DNA of 35,106 nt, from positions 1-35,106 of IMG/VR virus record IMGVR_UViG_3300042565_001418; one strand, written 5' to 3'. Below are positions 13,896 through 22,407 of this stretch, in pieces (within the stretch, counting starts at the first letter, position 1; each line of letters begins with the position of its first letter). A program made the translations under genes and the position numbers. A model generated the notes under the pieces. That model saw only the letters and a program-made list of their open reading frames with translations, did not search any database and had not been told where the DNA came from. The stretch is from a virus.

Positions 13896-15134
13896 TTACG
13901 CGAGGTAACCGTATCCGCTATTGCTGGGACAGGTCATCAGGTCGCCCGCCAGATTGCAGCGGAGGTGGAGCAGATAGTACCCAAATTCAGGGAAGATCTG
14001 CTTCGCCGCGCAAGCCATCTTGGCGCGCCAGTAACCACTGTTTTTGTCAGGGTTGCAATTCTTGTCGTACTCGTTGATCCAGCGGAAGTCTCCGCGATAG
14101 TTCTGAGCATCATAAACAAGCTTGCCAACCTTGAGGTTCGGGTTCGGGACGAGCCACTCAACGGCCTTCGGATGGAAGATAACCGTGGAGGTATACTTCG
14201 CAGCCTTGTAGGCGGGGTTGATGATGTATTTCGTTCCCTTGACCGCGCCAGAGGCAGCGATATACGGGGCAACTTCGGTATAACCACCAGCACCGTCATC
14301 GTTGAAACGTTTCGGGAACGGGCGGCTGTGGAACACAAATCCACCGTAAGCCTTTTTGGGCAGGAGCGAGGAGCCATTGGCACCCAACAGATCGTTAACG
14401 CGATCACTGTAGCGGATATCCTGACGGACATCTTCGTTCAGTTTGATCATGTTCTCAATCGTGGCGCGTTCGGCAAACACGTTGAACACGGGCGAGCCGT
14501 CATCGGTCACCGCATCACCGTCATCACCAGCGTTGTTCTGGTAGAGGCGGTCATAGAGTTCGCGAAGGACGCCAACCGTGAGAACGGAGGTCGGGGCAGG
14601 CAACGCACTGGTAAAACCAGAAGTGGAAGTTGATTCTGCAAGACCAGGTTCAACAGAGATCTTCGTCACTGCGGAGTAGTAATCGTCATCATAACGCTTG
14701 ATCCACTCAACGTTGACGTTGTCGGCCAAGATTTTGATGTAGTTGTTGACATCGTCAATCGGGAAAGCCGAAGTGCGAACGTCTTCCAAGCAGATCCAAT
14801 CCGACTCAATCGCCTGATGGCGGAGCGAAAAGGTCTTCTGTTCAAAGGCGTAGCCAACTTTCTTGACGGGAGCCAAGCAGGAGTTGTCCTGCGTGGGGCT
14901 TCCCTCGCCAGTGACTCCAATTTCTTCCCATCCGCTGCCAACGGCAACTGTGCGCTGGGCGATGGTGTTGGTGATCGTTTTGCCCATGTTGTCGGGGAAA
15001 GCCGACTGGGTAACAAAACGCAGATAGGGATCTTTATAAAGACCCAAACGATGAGTGCCAAGGGCGATACGTCCAGTCTCGCGCTGGAAATTATCATTGA
15101 TGGCCTCACAGGTAGTAGCAGTTTGTGCTGACAT
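13896..15134 (-). CDS. Probable major capsid protein
   Basis: A 412-residue protein. The N-terminus (CEAINDNFQRETGRIALGTH) and features such as FVTQSAFPDNMGKTITNTIA, TVLTVGVLRELYDRLYQNNA and AVEWLVPNPNLKVGKLVYDA read like a phage coat protein that assembles the head shell. The gene order portal, small protein, scaffold, this gene is the standard head module order and is the main support. It is flanked by the longest untranslated leader in the window and by a stable hairpin downstream, as expected for a highly expressed gene. The leader just before the ATG is A-rich with no Shine-Dalgarno. The fold was not tested. Confidence 0.85.
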   Translation of the reverse strand: MSAQTATTCEAINDNFQRETGRIALGTHRLGLYKDPYLRFVTQSAFPDNMGKTITNTIAQRTVAVGSGWEEIGVTGEGSPTQDNSCLAPVKKVGYAFEQKTFSLRHQAIESDWICLEDVRTSAFPIDDVNNYIKILADNVNVEWIKRYDDDYYSAVTKISVEPGLAESTSTSGFTSALPAPTSVLTVGVLRELYDRLYQNNAGDDGDAVTDDGSPVFNVFAERATIENMIKLNEDVRQDIRYSDRVNDLLGANGSSLLPKKAYGGFVFHSRPFPKRFNDDGAGGYTEVAPYIAASGAVKGTKYIINPAYKAAKYTSTVIFHPKAVEWLVPNPNLKVGKLVYDAQNYRGDFRWINEYDKNCNPDKNSGYWRAKMACAAKQIFPEFGYYLLHLRCNLAGDLMTCPSNSGYGYLA

Positions 15135-15344
15135 GATATTTTATTTCTATTTGGTTTAAGGGTTAGATTTTGATTTCGGGGCATAGGGTGCCCGTCTATC
15201 GGTTGAGTTTCTGGGCCGCGACCAGAGATTTACGGCTACAAATTTTGAAGGCGCTAACCCGCCAGCGAGGTGTCTGCGACCAACTCAGACTTCAGTCTTG
15301 GGTGCAAACTATTATATTTGCACAAATTTGTCAATAGCAGAATT
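15135..15344 (-). promoter_or_regulatory. Structured leader ahead of the capsid gene, with possible promoter
   Basis: A 210-base gene-free stretch between scaffold and capsid genes. Read on the minus strand it can form five short hairpins: 15323-15302 (GTGCAAA with TTTGCAC), 15290-15272 (GTCTG with CAGAC), 15267-15252 (CGCT with AGCG), 15226-15210 (TCTGG with CCAGA) and 15193-15179 (GGGCA with TGCCC). TTGACA at 15334-15329 and TATAAT at 15316-15311 match consensus boxes exactly but are only 12 bases apart, too close for ordinary sigma70. The last 40 bases before the ATG are A/T-rich. It may control capsid expression. Confidence 0.45.
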
Positions 15345-16667
15345 TTATCGGAATATAGATTTTCCGAAATTCATCAAACTGTCGGGATTTTCATCCCCAT
15401 CGTCATTGCTATCGGTCTCAGTGGCCTTACCCAAGCTTGGGGTAGCTCCGACCAGACCTTCTAGCTGAGTCTGAAGTTCTTTGATCTTGGCGTCTTTTTC
15501 GGAACTTACCTTCTCCATCTGAGTGGTATAGTGGTTGATTGCCGACTCAAGGAAGGGGACTACAGCAGCCCGTGCGAGGATGGCGCTTCGGTCTTCGACG
15601 CTCAAGCGATCCAGATTGGTCTCTGCGGCGTTCTTTTTGGCACTACGGATATGGCTATTCCAGTCATCCTGCCCGTCGATTTCTTGGAGGAAAGAATAGC
15701 GATCTTCCAGATTTGTCCAAGTTTTGGCCGTGAACGCCTTCTGGAGCCTTTGATCGTTCTCAATAAACTCCTGTTCGGATTGGGCCTTGCGGGCGTTTTC
15801 GGCCTCTGCGAGGGATTCTGCCTCCTTCTGAAACCGCTCATGGTATTGGGCCAACTCATGGTATTTATCAGCCATCTTGACGATGGACAACTGCTCCATA
15901 CGCTTGAAGTCCGCCGTCAGGTCTTCCAGAGAGTCGATACGCTTGCGGGCATCTGGCTCTGTTAGGGCTTGCCAGAGTTTAGAGAAATCGGCGTCATTGG
16001 CTTCTGCAATGGCTCTTAAATCGCCCTGAAGGCCGCTCAGAGGCTTTTTGATGGTTTCAACGTATTCGGGGCTTCGCTCAAAGTTTGCGGCTTTTAGTTC
16101 GCGGTTAAGCTCTGCCATGCGGGTTTTGTAGCTCTCAAGCTCTTCCTGAAGGGTCTTGACCGTCTCCCCCTCATATTTACCCACCTTCTCTTTGGTGGCT
16201 TCCAGTTCGGCCTTGAGGCGATCCCGCTCTTCACGGGCCTTTTTCATTTCGGTTTTGATTTCTTTCCAGCTTGAGATCCCCTTCTCAGAATCGTCACCTT
16301 CAGGTTTATCGGAGATGGGCTTATCGGCAAAGTGGGGGTTAAGCGGGAGGTCATCGTCGTCTTTTGCTTCTGTCTGCTCGTTAGCATCCTTAGACGATAC
16401 TTCCTTGGTAATATCTGCAACCTTCTTCTCTACCTCTTCCTTGGTGGCTTTGGATTTGGTTTCCGCTTTAATGGGAGCTTTCTTCTCCGCTTTGGGAGTT
16501 TCCTCTTTCGGGGTTTCGGCTGCTGGCTTTGGCTCTTCTTGCTGGGTTTCGGGCGCGGTGGTTTCATTGGGTTGAACTTCGGGGGCTGGTTCTGCGTTGG
16601 CCCCTCCAAAAATGGTTCCAGCGAAGTCTGCGTCACCCGTAAGGGCGGAATTAAGGATATTAGCCAT
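15345..16667 (-). CDS. Scaffold-like head assembly protein
   Basis: A 440-residue highly charged protein. Residues 25-125 are Glu/Pro/Lys/Ala-rich and probably disordered. Residues 140-210 (KKAREERDRLKAELEATKEK, then LQEELESYKTRMAELNREL) and 245-310 form likely coiled coils. A second helical part spans 330-400. Length, composition and position between portal and capsid genes match phage scaffolding proteins, which template the procapsid and then leave or are cleaved. No protease domain is visible in it or elsewhere in the head module. Confidence 0.8.
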   Translation of the reverse strand: MANILNSALTGDADFAGTIFGGANAEPAPEVQPNETTAPETQQEEPKPAAETPKEETPKAEKKAPIKAETKSKATKEEVEKKVADITKEVSSKDANEQTEAKDDDDLPLNPHFADKPISDKPEGDDSEKGISSWKEIKTEMKKAREERDRLKAELEATKEKVGKYEGETVKTLQEELESYKTRMAELNRELKAANFERSPEYVETIKKPLSGLQGDLRAIAEANDADFSKLWQALTEPDARKRIDSLEDLTADFKRMEQLSIVKMADKYHELAQYHERFQKEAESLAEAENARKAQSEQEFIENDQRLQKAFTAKTWTNLEDRYSFLQEIDGQDDWNSHIRSAKKNAAETNLDRLSVEDRSAILARAAVVPFLESAINHYTTQMEKVSSEKDAKIKELQTQLEGLVGATPSLGKATETDSNDDGDENPDSLMNFGKSIFR

Positions 16668-16675
16668 AAGTTATA

Positions 16676-16963
16676 TTAGTTTGTTTCTTCTGAAGTTATA
16701 TGGGAGAAAGGTTCTGGCAAGTCAAATTTGGGTTTATTTACCTGTCCATAACCCAAAGTTTCAATGAGGTCCATAACCTCTTGACTGCCCTCATAAAAAC
16801 CCGCGCTCTTAATAAACACTGGCGACAGATCGAAACCTTGAGCGACAGGGCTGCTGCTTCGTTTCGGGCGAACCCGTTTGGAGATGAATTTAAGCCCCTT
16901 CTGCATATGAGGCATTGCCCAAGTTTTGGCCCATTCACGGGCATCCTGATCTGTCCACTCCAT
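16676..16963 (-). CDS. Small hypothetical protein of the head module
   Basis: A 95-residue protein starting MEWTDQDAREWAKTWAMPHM. The middle is basic (KFISKRVRPKRSSSPVAQ) and the end acidic. I do not recognise a family, but a small gene between portal and scaffold is common in podovirus-like head modules. TTAGGA lies eight bases before the ATG. The 46 bases upstream contain a TATAAT on the minus strand (16992-16987) without a matching -35 box. Confidence 0.65.
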   Translation of the reverse strand: MEWTDQDAREWAKTWAMPHMQKGLKFISKRVRPKRSSSPVAQGFDLSPVFIKSAGFYEGSQEVMDLIETLGYGQVNKPKFDLPEPFSHITSEETN

Positions 16964-17009
16964 TAATAAGTCCTAACTATACGCAGATTATAACTTTGTC
17001 TAGTATAAA

Positions 17010-19280
17010 TTATGCTGTTGTAGCCATCGGGGGTCGGCCTGCGGGTCTGGCTGTTTTCTCAAGAATGGAACTGCGGGTTTTAAGATCATTAAGAGCCATT
17101 TGTTGACGAATGGTCTCCATTTTCTGCTGGTGCGTCTCTTGGTTCATCATCCGCTTTTCCTGCATCTCAGCTAGTTTCAACTGGGCTTTCTGGAGTTCCA
17201 TTTCGGATCGTGGATCAATCTGTCCTTGCGGGGCTTCCTGCATGGCTTGCTCTTGTGCTTGGCCTTGTTGAGCCATCATGCGGTTGATGACCTGTTGCTC
17301 AAGTTCATCGATATAAGCAGTGAGATTTTGGAGTTGGCGTTTAAGTTCGCGGACCTCCTGCGCCCGATAGCTATTATTGGAGAAAAAGACAAGATGTTCG
17401 GTTACATGGTCAGCAGCAGGACGCAAGATCTGCATCGCCTGCTCATCGGCCATTTGCTGTTGGCGGTGGGCCTCAATGATCTCGGCAATCATCGGGATGT
17501 GGGCCTCAATGTGAACCGCATGGTTCTGGCTATCGTGAACCATCTGAGGAATGCCCTGACGGAGGTTGCCATTCTCAAGGTTGGCGATATCAAAGTCCAC
17601 CACACGGCGCGGGCCTTTGTCGGAGACGAAGAGATTGACCTTCTGCCAGCCCACGCCAGAAATGCCAGCAATGACGGAACGTAGGGTATTTTCTTTCCCT
17701 TTCTCGTCCATCAAAGAATAAAGTTCCATGAGTTGCTTGCTCGCCATTTCTGTCATTACGGGGCTTCCGTCACCCATGGCGCGGAATGCCGTAACCTTGA
17801 GGAACTGGCGCATGCGCTCAATAGAAACTCCTCTACGCGCACAACGCCTACGGAACTCAAGGGCAAGTTGACCACCCTTATCATTAGCAGTAAGGAGAGG
17901 ATTAACAGCCCTGCGGTATTGTTCGGTTAGAAGCTTGTTGTAAGGAGTGTAGAAAAGTTCCAGTGCTGCGGCGTTGAGCGTGGATTCTTGGCGGGCTTGC
18001 TGGACAACTTCAGTAGCAGAACGTGCCTGTCCGTCTGGAGTGGCCTGACGGGAACGATAGCTGCCCGTATTGTTTTGTAAAACTTGGCTCATCAGGTTGT
18101 AGACAGGAAGACCCTGAGTGGCAATCGACGGCGGTTGAAGTTGGATCGGGGTCAGCCCACTAGGGATGAACGTGTAAGGCCCGACCTCAATATATTGAAA
18201 GTCTTGGATGGCTTCGGCGTCACCCTGCAACTGGATCAAGCCAGAGGTAATAGCGGCTTGGGCCGACTGACAGAGAACCCTGTTGGAAATCTGGATCTGG
18301 TTGTAGATCTTCTGCTTGAGTCCGCGAATCGTATGGAAGGTTCCTTGTCCGACTCCATAGGTGAAGATGACGAAGCACTGGTTCACGTTGCCATAGCGGG
18401 AATACCGCTCGTAGAGGAAGTCCGAAGAGTCGCGGGAGCCGATAAGTTGGGTGAACTTGCCATCGAATTCGCGGTTGTAGCCATAGATTAACTGGGCGCG
18501 GTGATAGGCCGATTCTCCTGCATAGAGGTCATTCTCTTTAATCTCGCGCTCAAAGTCTTCCCAATGAGCGGTGTAATTTTTCCATTGATCGCGCTTAGTC
18601 GAAGCTTTCCAGATGGCTTGCTTGACTGAGTTGATGTTCCAGCCCAGTTCTTTCGCGGCTTTGGGATTGCGGATATAGCGGTAAAGCTCGCTTACACTCA
18701 TGGAGCGTTGGACGATAGCTACTTCAATAGACTCATCTGATACTTTGGTATCACGGGCTACCTTGAAGTCTTTAAGTCCGCAAGGCTCCCAAAATATGGA
18801 GCGTTCGTCGGGCCACATGGCCACCCCGACTCCGTCACCCACAAACTCGCGGGAAAGAAGCTGCATATTATAGGCATGGTCGCTCCACTCCTTTAGCATC
18901 CAATCAAACTCCTCAGAGATAATTTCGGAGTCTTCATTGGAATCCCCATCATAGGAGTTCATAATGACGTTAGCAATGCGCGGCACCCCGTTCTGAAGTT
19001 CGATATACGGGGCCAAGGCCGCTTCCATGATGGCATTGGCCTCTCCAAAGTTGGCATTAACCACATGGGTTAGTCCCTTGCTTTTCAGTTCTTCGGCATC
19101 ATAGGGCGCTTCTCCGTTGACAAGGGCTTGCGCTCGCGCCCGAAGATATGCCGCATCCTCATCTTGTTCGATATACTTGTTGGCGATTGCCACAAGGCTA
19201 TCAGATGATTTAATGCGTTTTTTCGGGGGGCTACCACTCTCTGGTAGATTTTCCAGTTCTGCGTTTCCTTGAGAAGCCAT
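17010..19280 (-). CDS. Portal (head-tail connector) protein, podovirus type
   Basis: A 756-residue protein, long as in podovirus portals. After a disordered start, residues 25-60 form a helix (VAIANKYIEQDEDAAYLRAR). The body has YNREFDGKFTQLIGSRD, a clip/wing region with HTIRGLKQKIYNQIQISNRV, and a tunnel-like helix region with RSATEVVQQARQESTLNAAA and LFYTPYNKLLTEQYRRAV. The last 120 residues are a Gln-rich coiled coil (RELKRQLQNLTAYIDELEQQ and onward), like the barrel or crown of long portals. Twelve copies usually form the DNA channel and bind the terminase. The gene follows the tail-fibre cassette and precedes the scaffold. I recognise the type by length, pattern and place, not by a single motif. 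Confidence 0.85.
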   Translation of the reverse strand: MASQGNAELENLPESGSPPKKRIKSSDSLVAIANKYIEQDEDAAYLRARAQALVNGEAPYDAEELKSKGLTHVVNANFGEANAIMEAALAPYIELQNGVPRIANVIMNSYDGDSNEDSEIISEEFDWMLKEWSDHAYNMQLLSREFVGDGVGVAMWPDERSIFWEPCGLKDFKVARDTKVSDESIEVAIVQRSMSVSELYRYIRNPKAAKELGWNINSVKQAIWKASTKRDQWKNYTAHWEDFEREIKENDLYAGESAYHRAQLIYGYNREFDGKFTQLIGSRDSSDFLYERYSRYGNVNQCFVIFTYGVGQGTFHTIRGLKQKIYNQIQISNRVLCQSAQAAITSGLIQLQGDAEAIQDFQYIEVGPYTFIPSGLTPIQLQPPSIATQGLPVYNLMSQVLQNNTGSYRSRQATPDGQARSATEVVQQARQESTLNAAALELFYTPYNKLLTEQYRRAVNPLLTANDKGGQLALEFRRRCARRGVSIERMRQFLKVTAFRAMGDGSPVMTEMASKQLMELYSLMDEKGKENTLRSVIAGISGVGWQKVNLFVSDKGPRRVVDFDIANLENGNLRQGIPQMVHDSQNHAVHIEAHIPMIAEIIEAHRQQQMADEQAMQILRPAADHVTEHLVFFSNNSYRAQEVRELKRQLQNLTAYIDELEQQVINRMMAQQGQAQEQAMQEAPQGQIDPRSEMELQKAQLKLAEMQEKRMMNQETHQQKMETIRQQMALNDLKTRSSILEKTARPAGRPPMATTA

Positions 19281-19307
19281 TAAAGTAGAAAGTGTAAGGT
19301 GTTAAGT

Positions 19308-19685
19308 CTATTGTGTCCAGCCAGTAATAATACCATTGGAGATGGATACTGTATTGGTGTTGGTTACGGCGTCTACGAAAGTAATGTTGGTGGTAATTCC
19401 GCCTCCAAGCTGAAGATTTGTTCTAACAGAAGCCACAATATTTGTTAAAAATGAAATGGTATTTGTGAAAGTTAGTGTATTGGTATTTGTGTAAGTGATT
19501 TGACCGTTAGTTGAGTTAAATAGCAGTGGTCGCTGGTTCGTTCCATATAACGTATTTTGGTTTGCTGTTAAAAAATTGGTTGGCCTCTGCACTACACCGT
19601 TAGCGTCTACCATGACAGTGCGAAAATTTGTTTGGCCGTAAGCGCAACCTACCAACAAGATTAATAGTGTTATTGCTGTTTTCAT
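19308..19685 (-). CDS. Exported Thr/Asn-rich protein, short relative of the 785-residue fibre-like protein
   Basis: A 125-residue protein. The N-terminus is a signal peptide (MKTAITLLILLVGCAYGQTN); LVGC also fits a lipobox, so it may be a lipoprotein. Residues 23-39 (VMVDANGVVQRPTNFL) match the start of the 785-residue protein encoded at 24385-26742. The rest is Thr/Asn-rich (TNTNTLTFTNTISFLTN), consistent with a short beta-fibre. It starts in an ATGA overlap with the beta-helix gene, so it belongs to the tail-fibre unit. It could be a shortened duplicate of the larger gene. A signal peptide on a virion protein is unusual. Confidence 0.7.
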   Translation of the reverse strand: MKTAITLLILLVGCAYGQTNFRTVMVDANGVVQRPTNFLTANQNTLYGTNQRPLLFNSTNGQITYTNTNTLTFTNTISFLTNIVASVRTNLQLGGGITTNITFVDAVTNTNTVSISNGIITGWTQ

Positions 19686-21955
19686 GCCGTTATTTGAAGT
19701 TCTCCATCATTCGTTACTGACAATGTATATCTCGTATTATTTGGGGAGATTAAAAATAATTCTGATCCCTTTGTTTGATAAAATATATTAGTTGGTGCCG
19801 TCACAAACGATCCTCGCATTTGGCCCAAAATTACTGGAGATAGTCCAGAAATTCCGTAATTATAGCCATAGAAATAATTATTATTAACATATGTTTGCCA
19901 CTGAGAACTTGCATCTCCGCCACTATTAATCGTCGTAATAGCAGATGTTTGTTGACCAGCTTCTGCTGACTTTATGGCATAAAAAATATTGTTTGAAACT
20001 GTAACACCCTGTCTGCCAATAGTCAAAGAAGATCCAGTTGTGGCATCGTCTGTAAAAAATATGTTGTTGTCTATAATAGAATTAGGCATAGACATTTGAT
20101 TATTGGGGTCAAATAAAACAGCGCCAACAAGTTTTGACTTGGTGTTATTAATTACATTTCCATTAATAATTGAAAATCCAGACCTACACAATGATCCCGT
20201 GGGATTTAATCGAATAGATGAACCGCAATCAAAATAACAATTACTAATTGTGCATGGGGTGCCAGCCATAATTGCTGGACCCATTCTCCAATCATAAAAT
20301 TCAGCCACAGCAGTTGCTCCAATGCCGTTTCCACCTTCAATAGTTACACTTGGCTGAGTTGTGTAAAAATGGGCACCAGCGTTTAATGATATAGATTGCA
20401 CACTGCCACCAGAAATATTTGCAGTTCCTATTGCAGAACCACCACCAGAAATTGTTACTGTAGGCGAAGATGTGTATCCGCTCCCACCATTTGTAACGCG
20501 AATTCTGAACAATCTGCTTGATCCGTTTTCCCTTGTAATAACAGGATCGGATACAAAAGTGCAATTTGTTACAGAGCCAGTAGCTTCTCTTCCAATTTCA
20601 AACAAAGTAAGCTCGGCATATGGAATTGTTGTTCCAGCAGTGACTCCTTCTTGTAGTTCTGTTCTTGCTGAATCCAGCGGAAAAATTAAAGAATCTGGCA
20701 TTCGCGTAAGAGTCACCTGTGATTGATTGGATACAATCGGTGAAGGTGCCGCATCAACACGATACACTCCAGCAGTCCACGTTCTCCAAAGATTTTGTGA
20801 AGCAAAAAGATTGTTTGCATTGTTGGTCCATATCATTGTGTATAATTTACCAACAATAAGCTCTTCATTACTGTTAAACATAGAACCAACAGTAACTGTT
20901 ACTTGAGACCCAACAGCGGGCTGTACAAAAGATTGAAGAGGGGCAACCCTTGCAAATGGACCGTGTAGAAAGACCGCCTCAACCCACATATTTCTAAAAT
21001 GGCTATTAGATATTTGCGTATGATATGGATTCATGTATAGCCAGCCATCAACAGGAAAAGTAACGTCATTTCCAATTTTTCCGTTTACGGCACCATCAGC
21101 ATAAACACCGTCCGCATTAAGCGTTTCTACCCAACTGCTCAAATTAAGCATTTGCCCACCACCAGAAGTTCTGTTTGCTCCAGACCCTTTTGGATGCAAG
21201 TGTTTACAATTCAGCCATTCAACCAGTCTTAGTTTTCTATAAGTCTTACTTGTTGAGTATCCTTGATTTTCTATAACAGCGGCCATTCCGTTGACAAAAG
21301 TAACATTTTTGCATGTTAAATGATCAATAGGATTTGTTGACACTGGTCGCATGGCAATAAATGAATCACCAGCCCAGTATGCATTTCCATTTTCTCCGCG
21401 AGTTTGTGGCCCTCGTTCAAATGTGAAATTGTGAAATTCAATAGAAAATAGTTCAGACGTTATGCCAAAAAAATAAGAAAGCGTGTTGTCTGCAACCTGA
21501 TCGGTGTAAAGCTTTGCATTGTTTCCACTAAAAATAATTCTCGTTGACGAAGTTCCTCCCACAATTTCCATATGTACGCGATTTGCGTTTAACGGAGAAA
21601 TAGATCCCAATGTTGGTGTCTTGAAATTAATTAATTTGTATGTTTTTGGTTCAAATTCAATAATTGCATTACCAAGACTAATTGCGTGATTAATAGCGTC
21701 TTGAATGGCTTCGGCATCATCAGTGACTCCATCTCCAACTGCGCCGAAATCTGCCACTCTAACCACTTCTGAGAATCGGCTAGAAAGCGTCCTAGCCGTG
21801 GCTCCAGCAGACCCCGAATGGGCCAAAACGCTACCAGTTCCCGCTGTAGCTGCTGGTAAAGCTCCGACAATCCTACTATCATCTCCTTCCGCATAGGTGC
21901 CTGCGGTGGTGCCAGCTACTACTGGTAATGGGTAATATGCAGAGAGGGAGGCCAT
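19682..21955 (-). CDS. Tailspike-like protein with pectate-lyase-type beta helix
   Basis: A 757-residue protein. A short head-binding-like N-terminus of about 60 residues (TAGTYAEGDDSRIVGALPA) leads into VRVADFGAVGDGVTDDAEAI at 65-84, the classical opening of pectate_lyase_3 beta-helix tailspikes. Repeated beta strands follow (for example SNCYFDCGSSIRLNPTGSL and NNIFYAIKSAEA). Gly-rich GGSGYTSSPTVTISGGGSAI sits near residue 495. The C-terminus reads NNTRYTLSVTNDGELQITA. Such spikes bind and often cut surface polysaccharide. The gene is AT-richer than the fibre gene before it, so it may have been swapped in from another phage. Confidence 0.88.
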   Translation of the reverse strand: MASLSAYYPLPVVAGTTAGTYAEGDDSRIVGALPAATAGTGSVLAHSGSAGATARTLSSRFSEVVRVADFGAVGDGVTDDAEAIQDAINHAISLGNAIIEFEPKTYKLINFKTPTLGSISPLNANRVHMEIVGGTSSTRIIFSGNNAKLYTDQVADNTLSYFFGITSELFSIEFHNFTFERGPQTRGENGNAYWAGDSFIAMRPVSTNPIDHLTCKNVTFVNGMAAVIENQGYSTSKTYRKLRLVEWLNCKHLHPKGSGANRTSGGGQMLNLSSWVETLNADGVYADGAVNGKIGNDVTFPVDGWLYMNPYHTQISNSHFRNMWVEAVFLHGPFARVAPLQSFVQPAVGSQVTVTVGSMFNSNEELIVGKLYTMIWTNNANNLFASQNLWRTWTAGVYRVDAAPSPIVSNQSQVTLTRMPDSLIFPLDSARTELQEGVTAGTTIPYAELTLFEIGREATGSVTNCTFVSDPVITRENGSSRLFRIRVTNGGSGYTSSPTVTISGGGSAIGTANISGGSVQSISLNAGAHFYTTQPSVTIEGGNGIGATAVAEFYDWRMGPAIMAGTPCTISNCYFDCGSSIRLNPTGSLCRSGFSIINGNVINNTKSKLVGAVLFDPNNQMSMPNSIIDNNIFFTDDATTGSSLTIGRQGVTVSNNIFYAIKSAEAGQQTSAITTINSGGDASSQWQTYVNNNYFYGYNYGISGLSPVILGQMRGSFVTAPTNIFYQTKGSELFLISPNNTRYTLSVTNDGELQITA

Positions 21956-21996
21956 TGACTATTTAGTATATCTGGATTCGGGGTTGGAGGCGACTA

Positions 21997-22407
21997 TTAT
22001 GTTTCGGGGTTCGGGGTCTCGCCCTCCGTCAACTGCTTCTCAATAGATACCGCCACAGGCAAAAGCTGGGATGCGGCGTTGAGCCCTCCTGCTTTGGTTG
22101 CGATGTCCAGAGCTTGCATGTCAATGCGGGCCAGATCGGCGTCGAGGAGGGCAGCGACCACTTCTTGCACGACTTCGGCAAAGCTGTGGGGCGGCTCGGT
22201 GAGTGCGGCTTCGATGTTGTCGGGGTCGAGGGCGGCGGTGAAAATAAGCTCGTTGAGCCACTGCTGGAGGGCATCGGCCTTCACGGAGGTGCGGTCGGCT
22301 TGGGTAAGGAGTTGCCGCAGGTAGATGAGAAGTGCAGGACGGTCGCGAGACAGCACATGGTCGTCCAAGTGTGCCTGCACGCGGTGGAGTGCGGTTTCGG
22401 CGGTCAT
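21997..22407 (-). CDS. Hypothetical helical protein, possible fibre chaperone
   Basis: A 136-residue, mostly helical acidic protein: LHRVQAHLDDHVLSRDRPAL, then YLRQLLTQADRTSVKADALQ, then AEVVQEVVAALLDADLARID. No family is recognised. It starts in an ATGA overlap with the collagen-motif fibre gene and shares its high GC content, so the two probably moved together. A small helical protein right after a fibre gene could be a fibre assembly chaperone, but that is only positional inference. Confidence 0.65.
   Translation of the reverse strand: MTAETALHRVQAHLDDHVLSRDRPALLIYLRQLLTQADRTSVKADALQQWLNELIFTAALDPDNIEAALTEPPHSFAEVVQEVVAALLDADLARIDMQALDIATKAGGLNAASQLLPVAVSIEKQLTEGETPNPET

Noticed and set aside
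13965-14633. A 222-codon open frame on the plus strand
   Set aside because: It lies fully antisense to the capsid gene, has no family-like pattern, and its length follows from the codon bias of the capsid gene.
15311-15334. TTGACA and TATAAT as a classical promoter for the capsid gene
   Set aside because: The 12-base spacer is too short for ordinary sigma70 use. It is kept only as part of the leader description.
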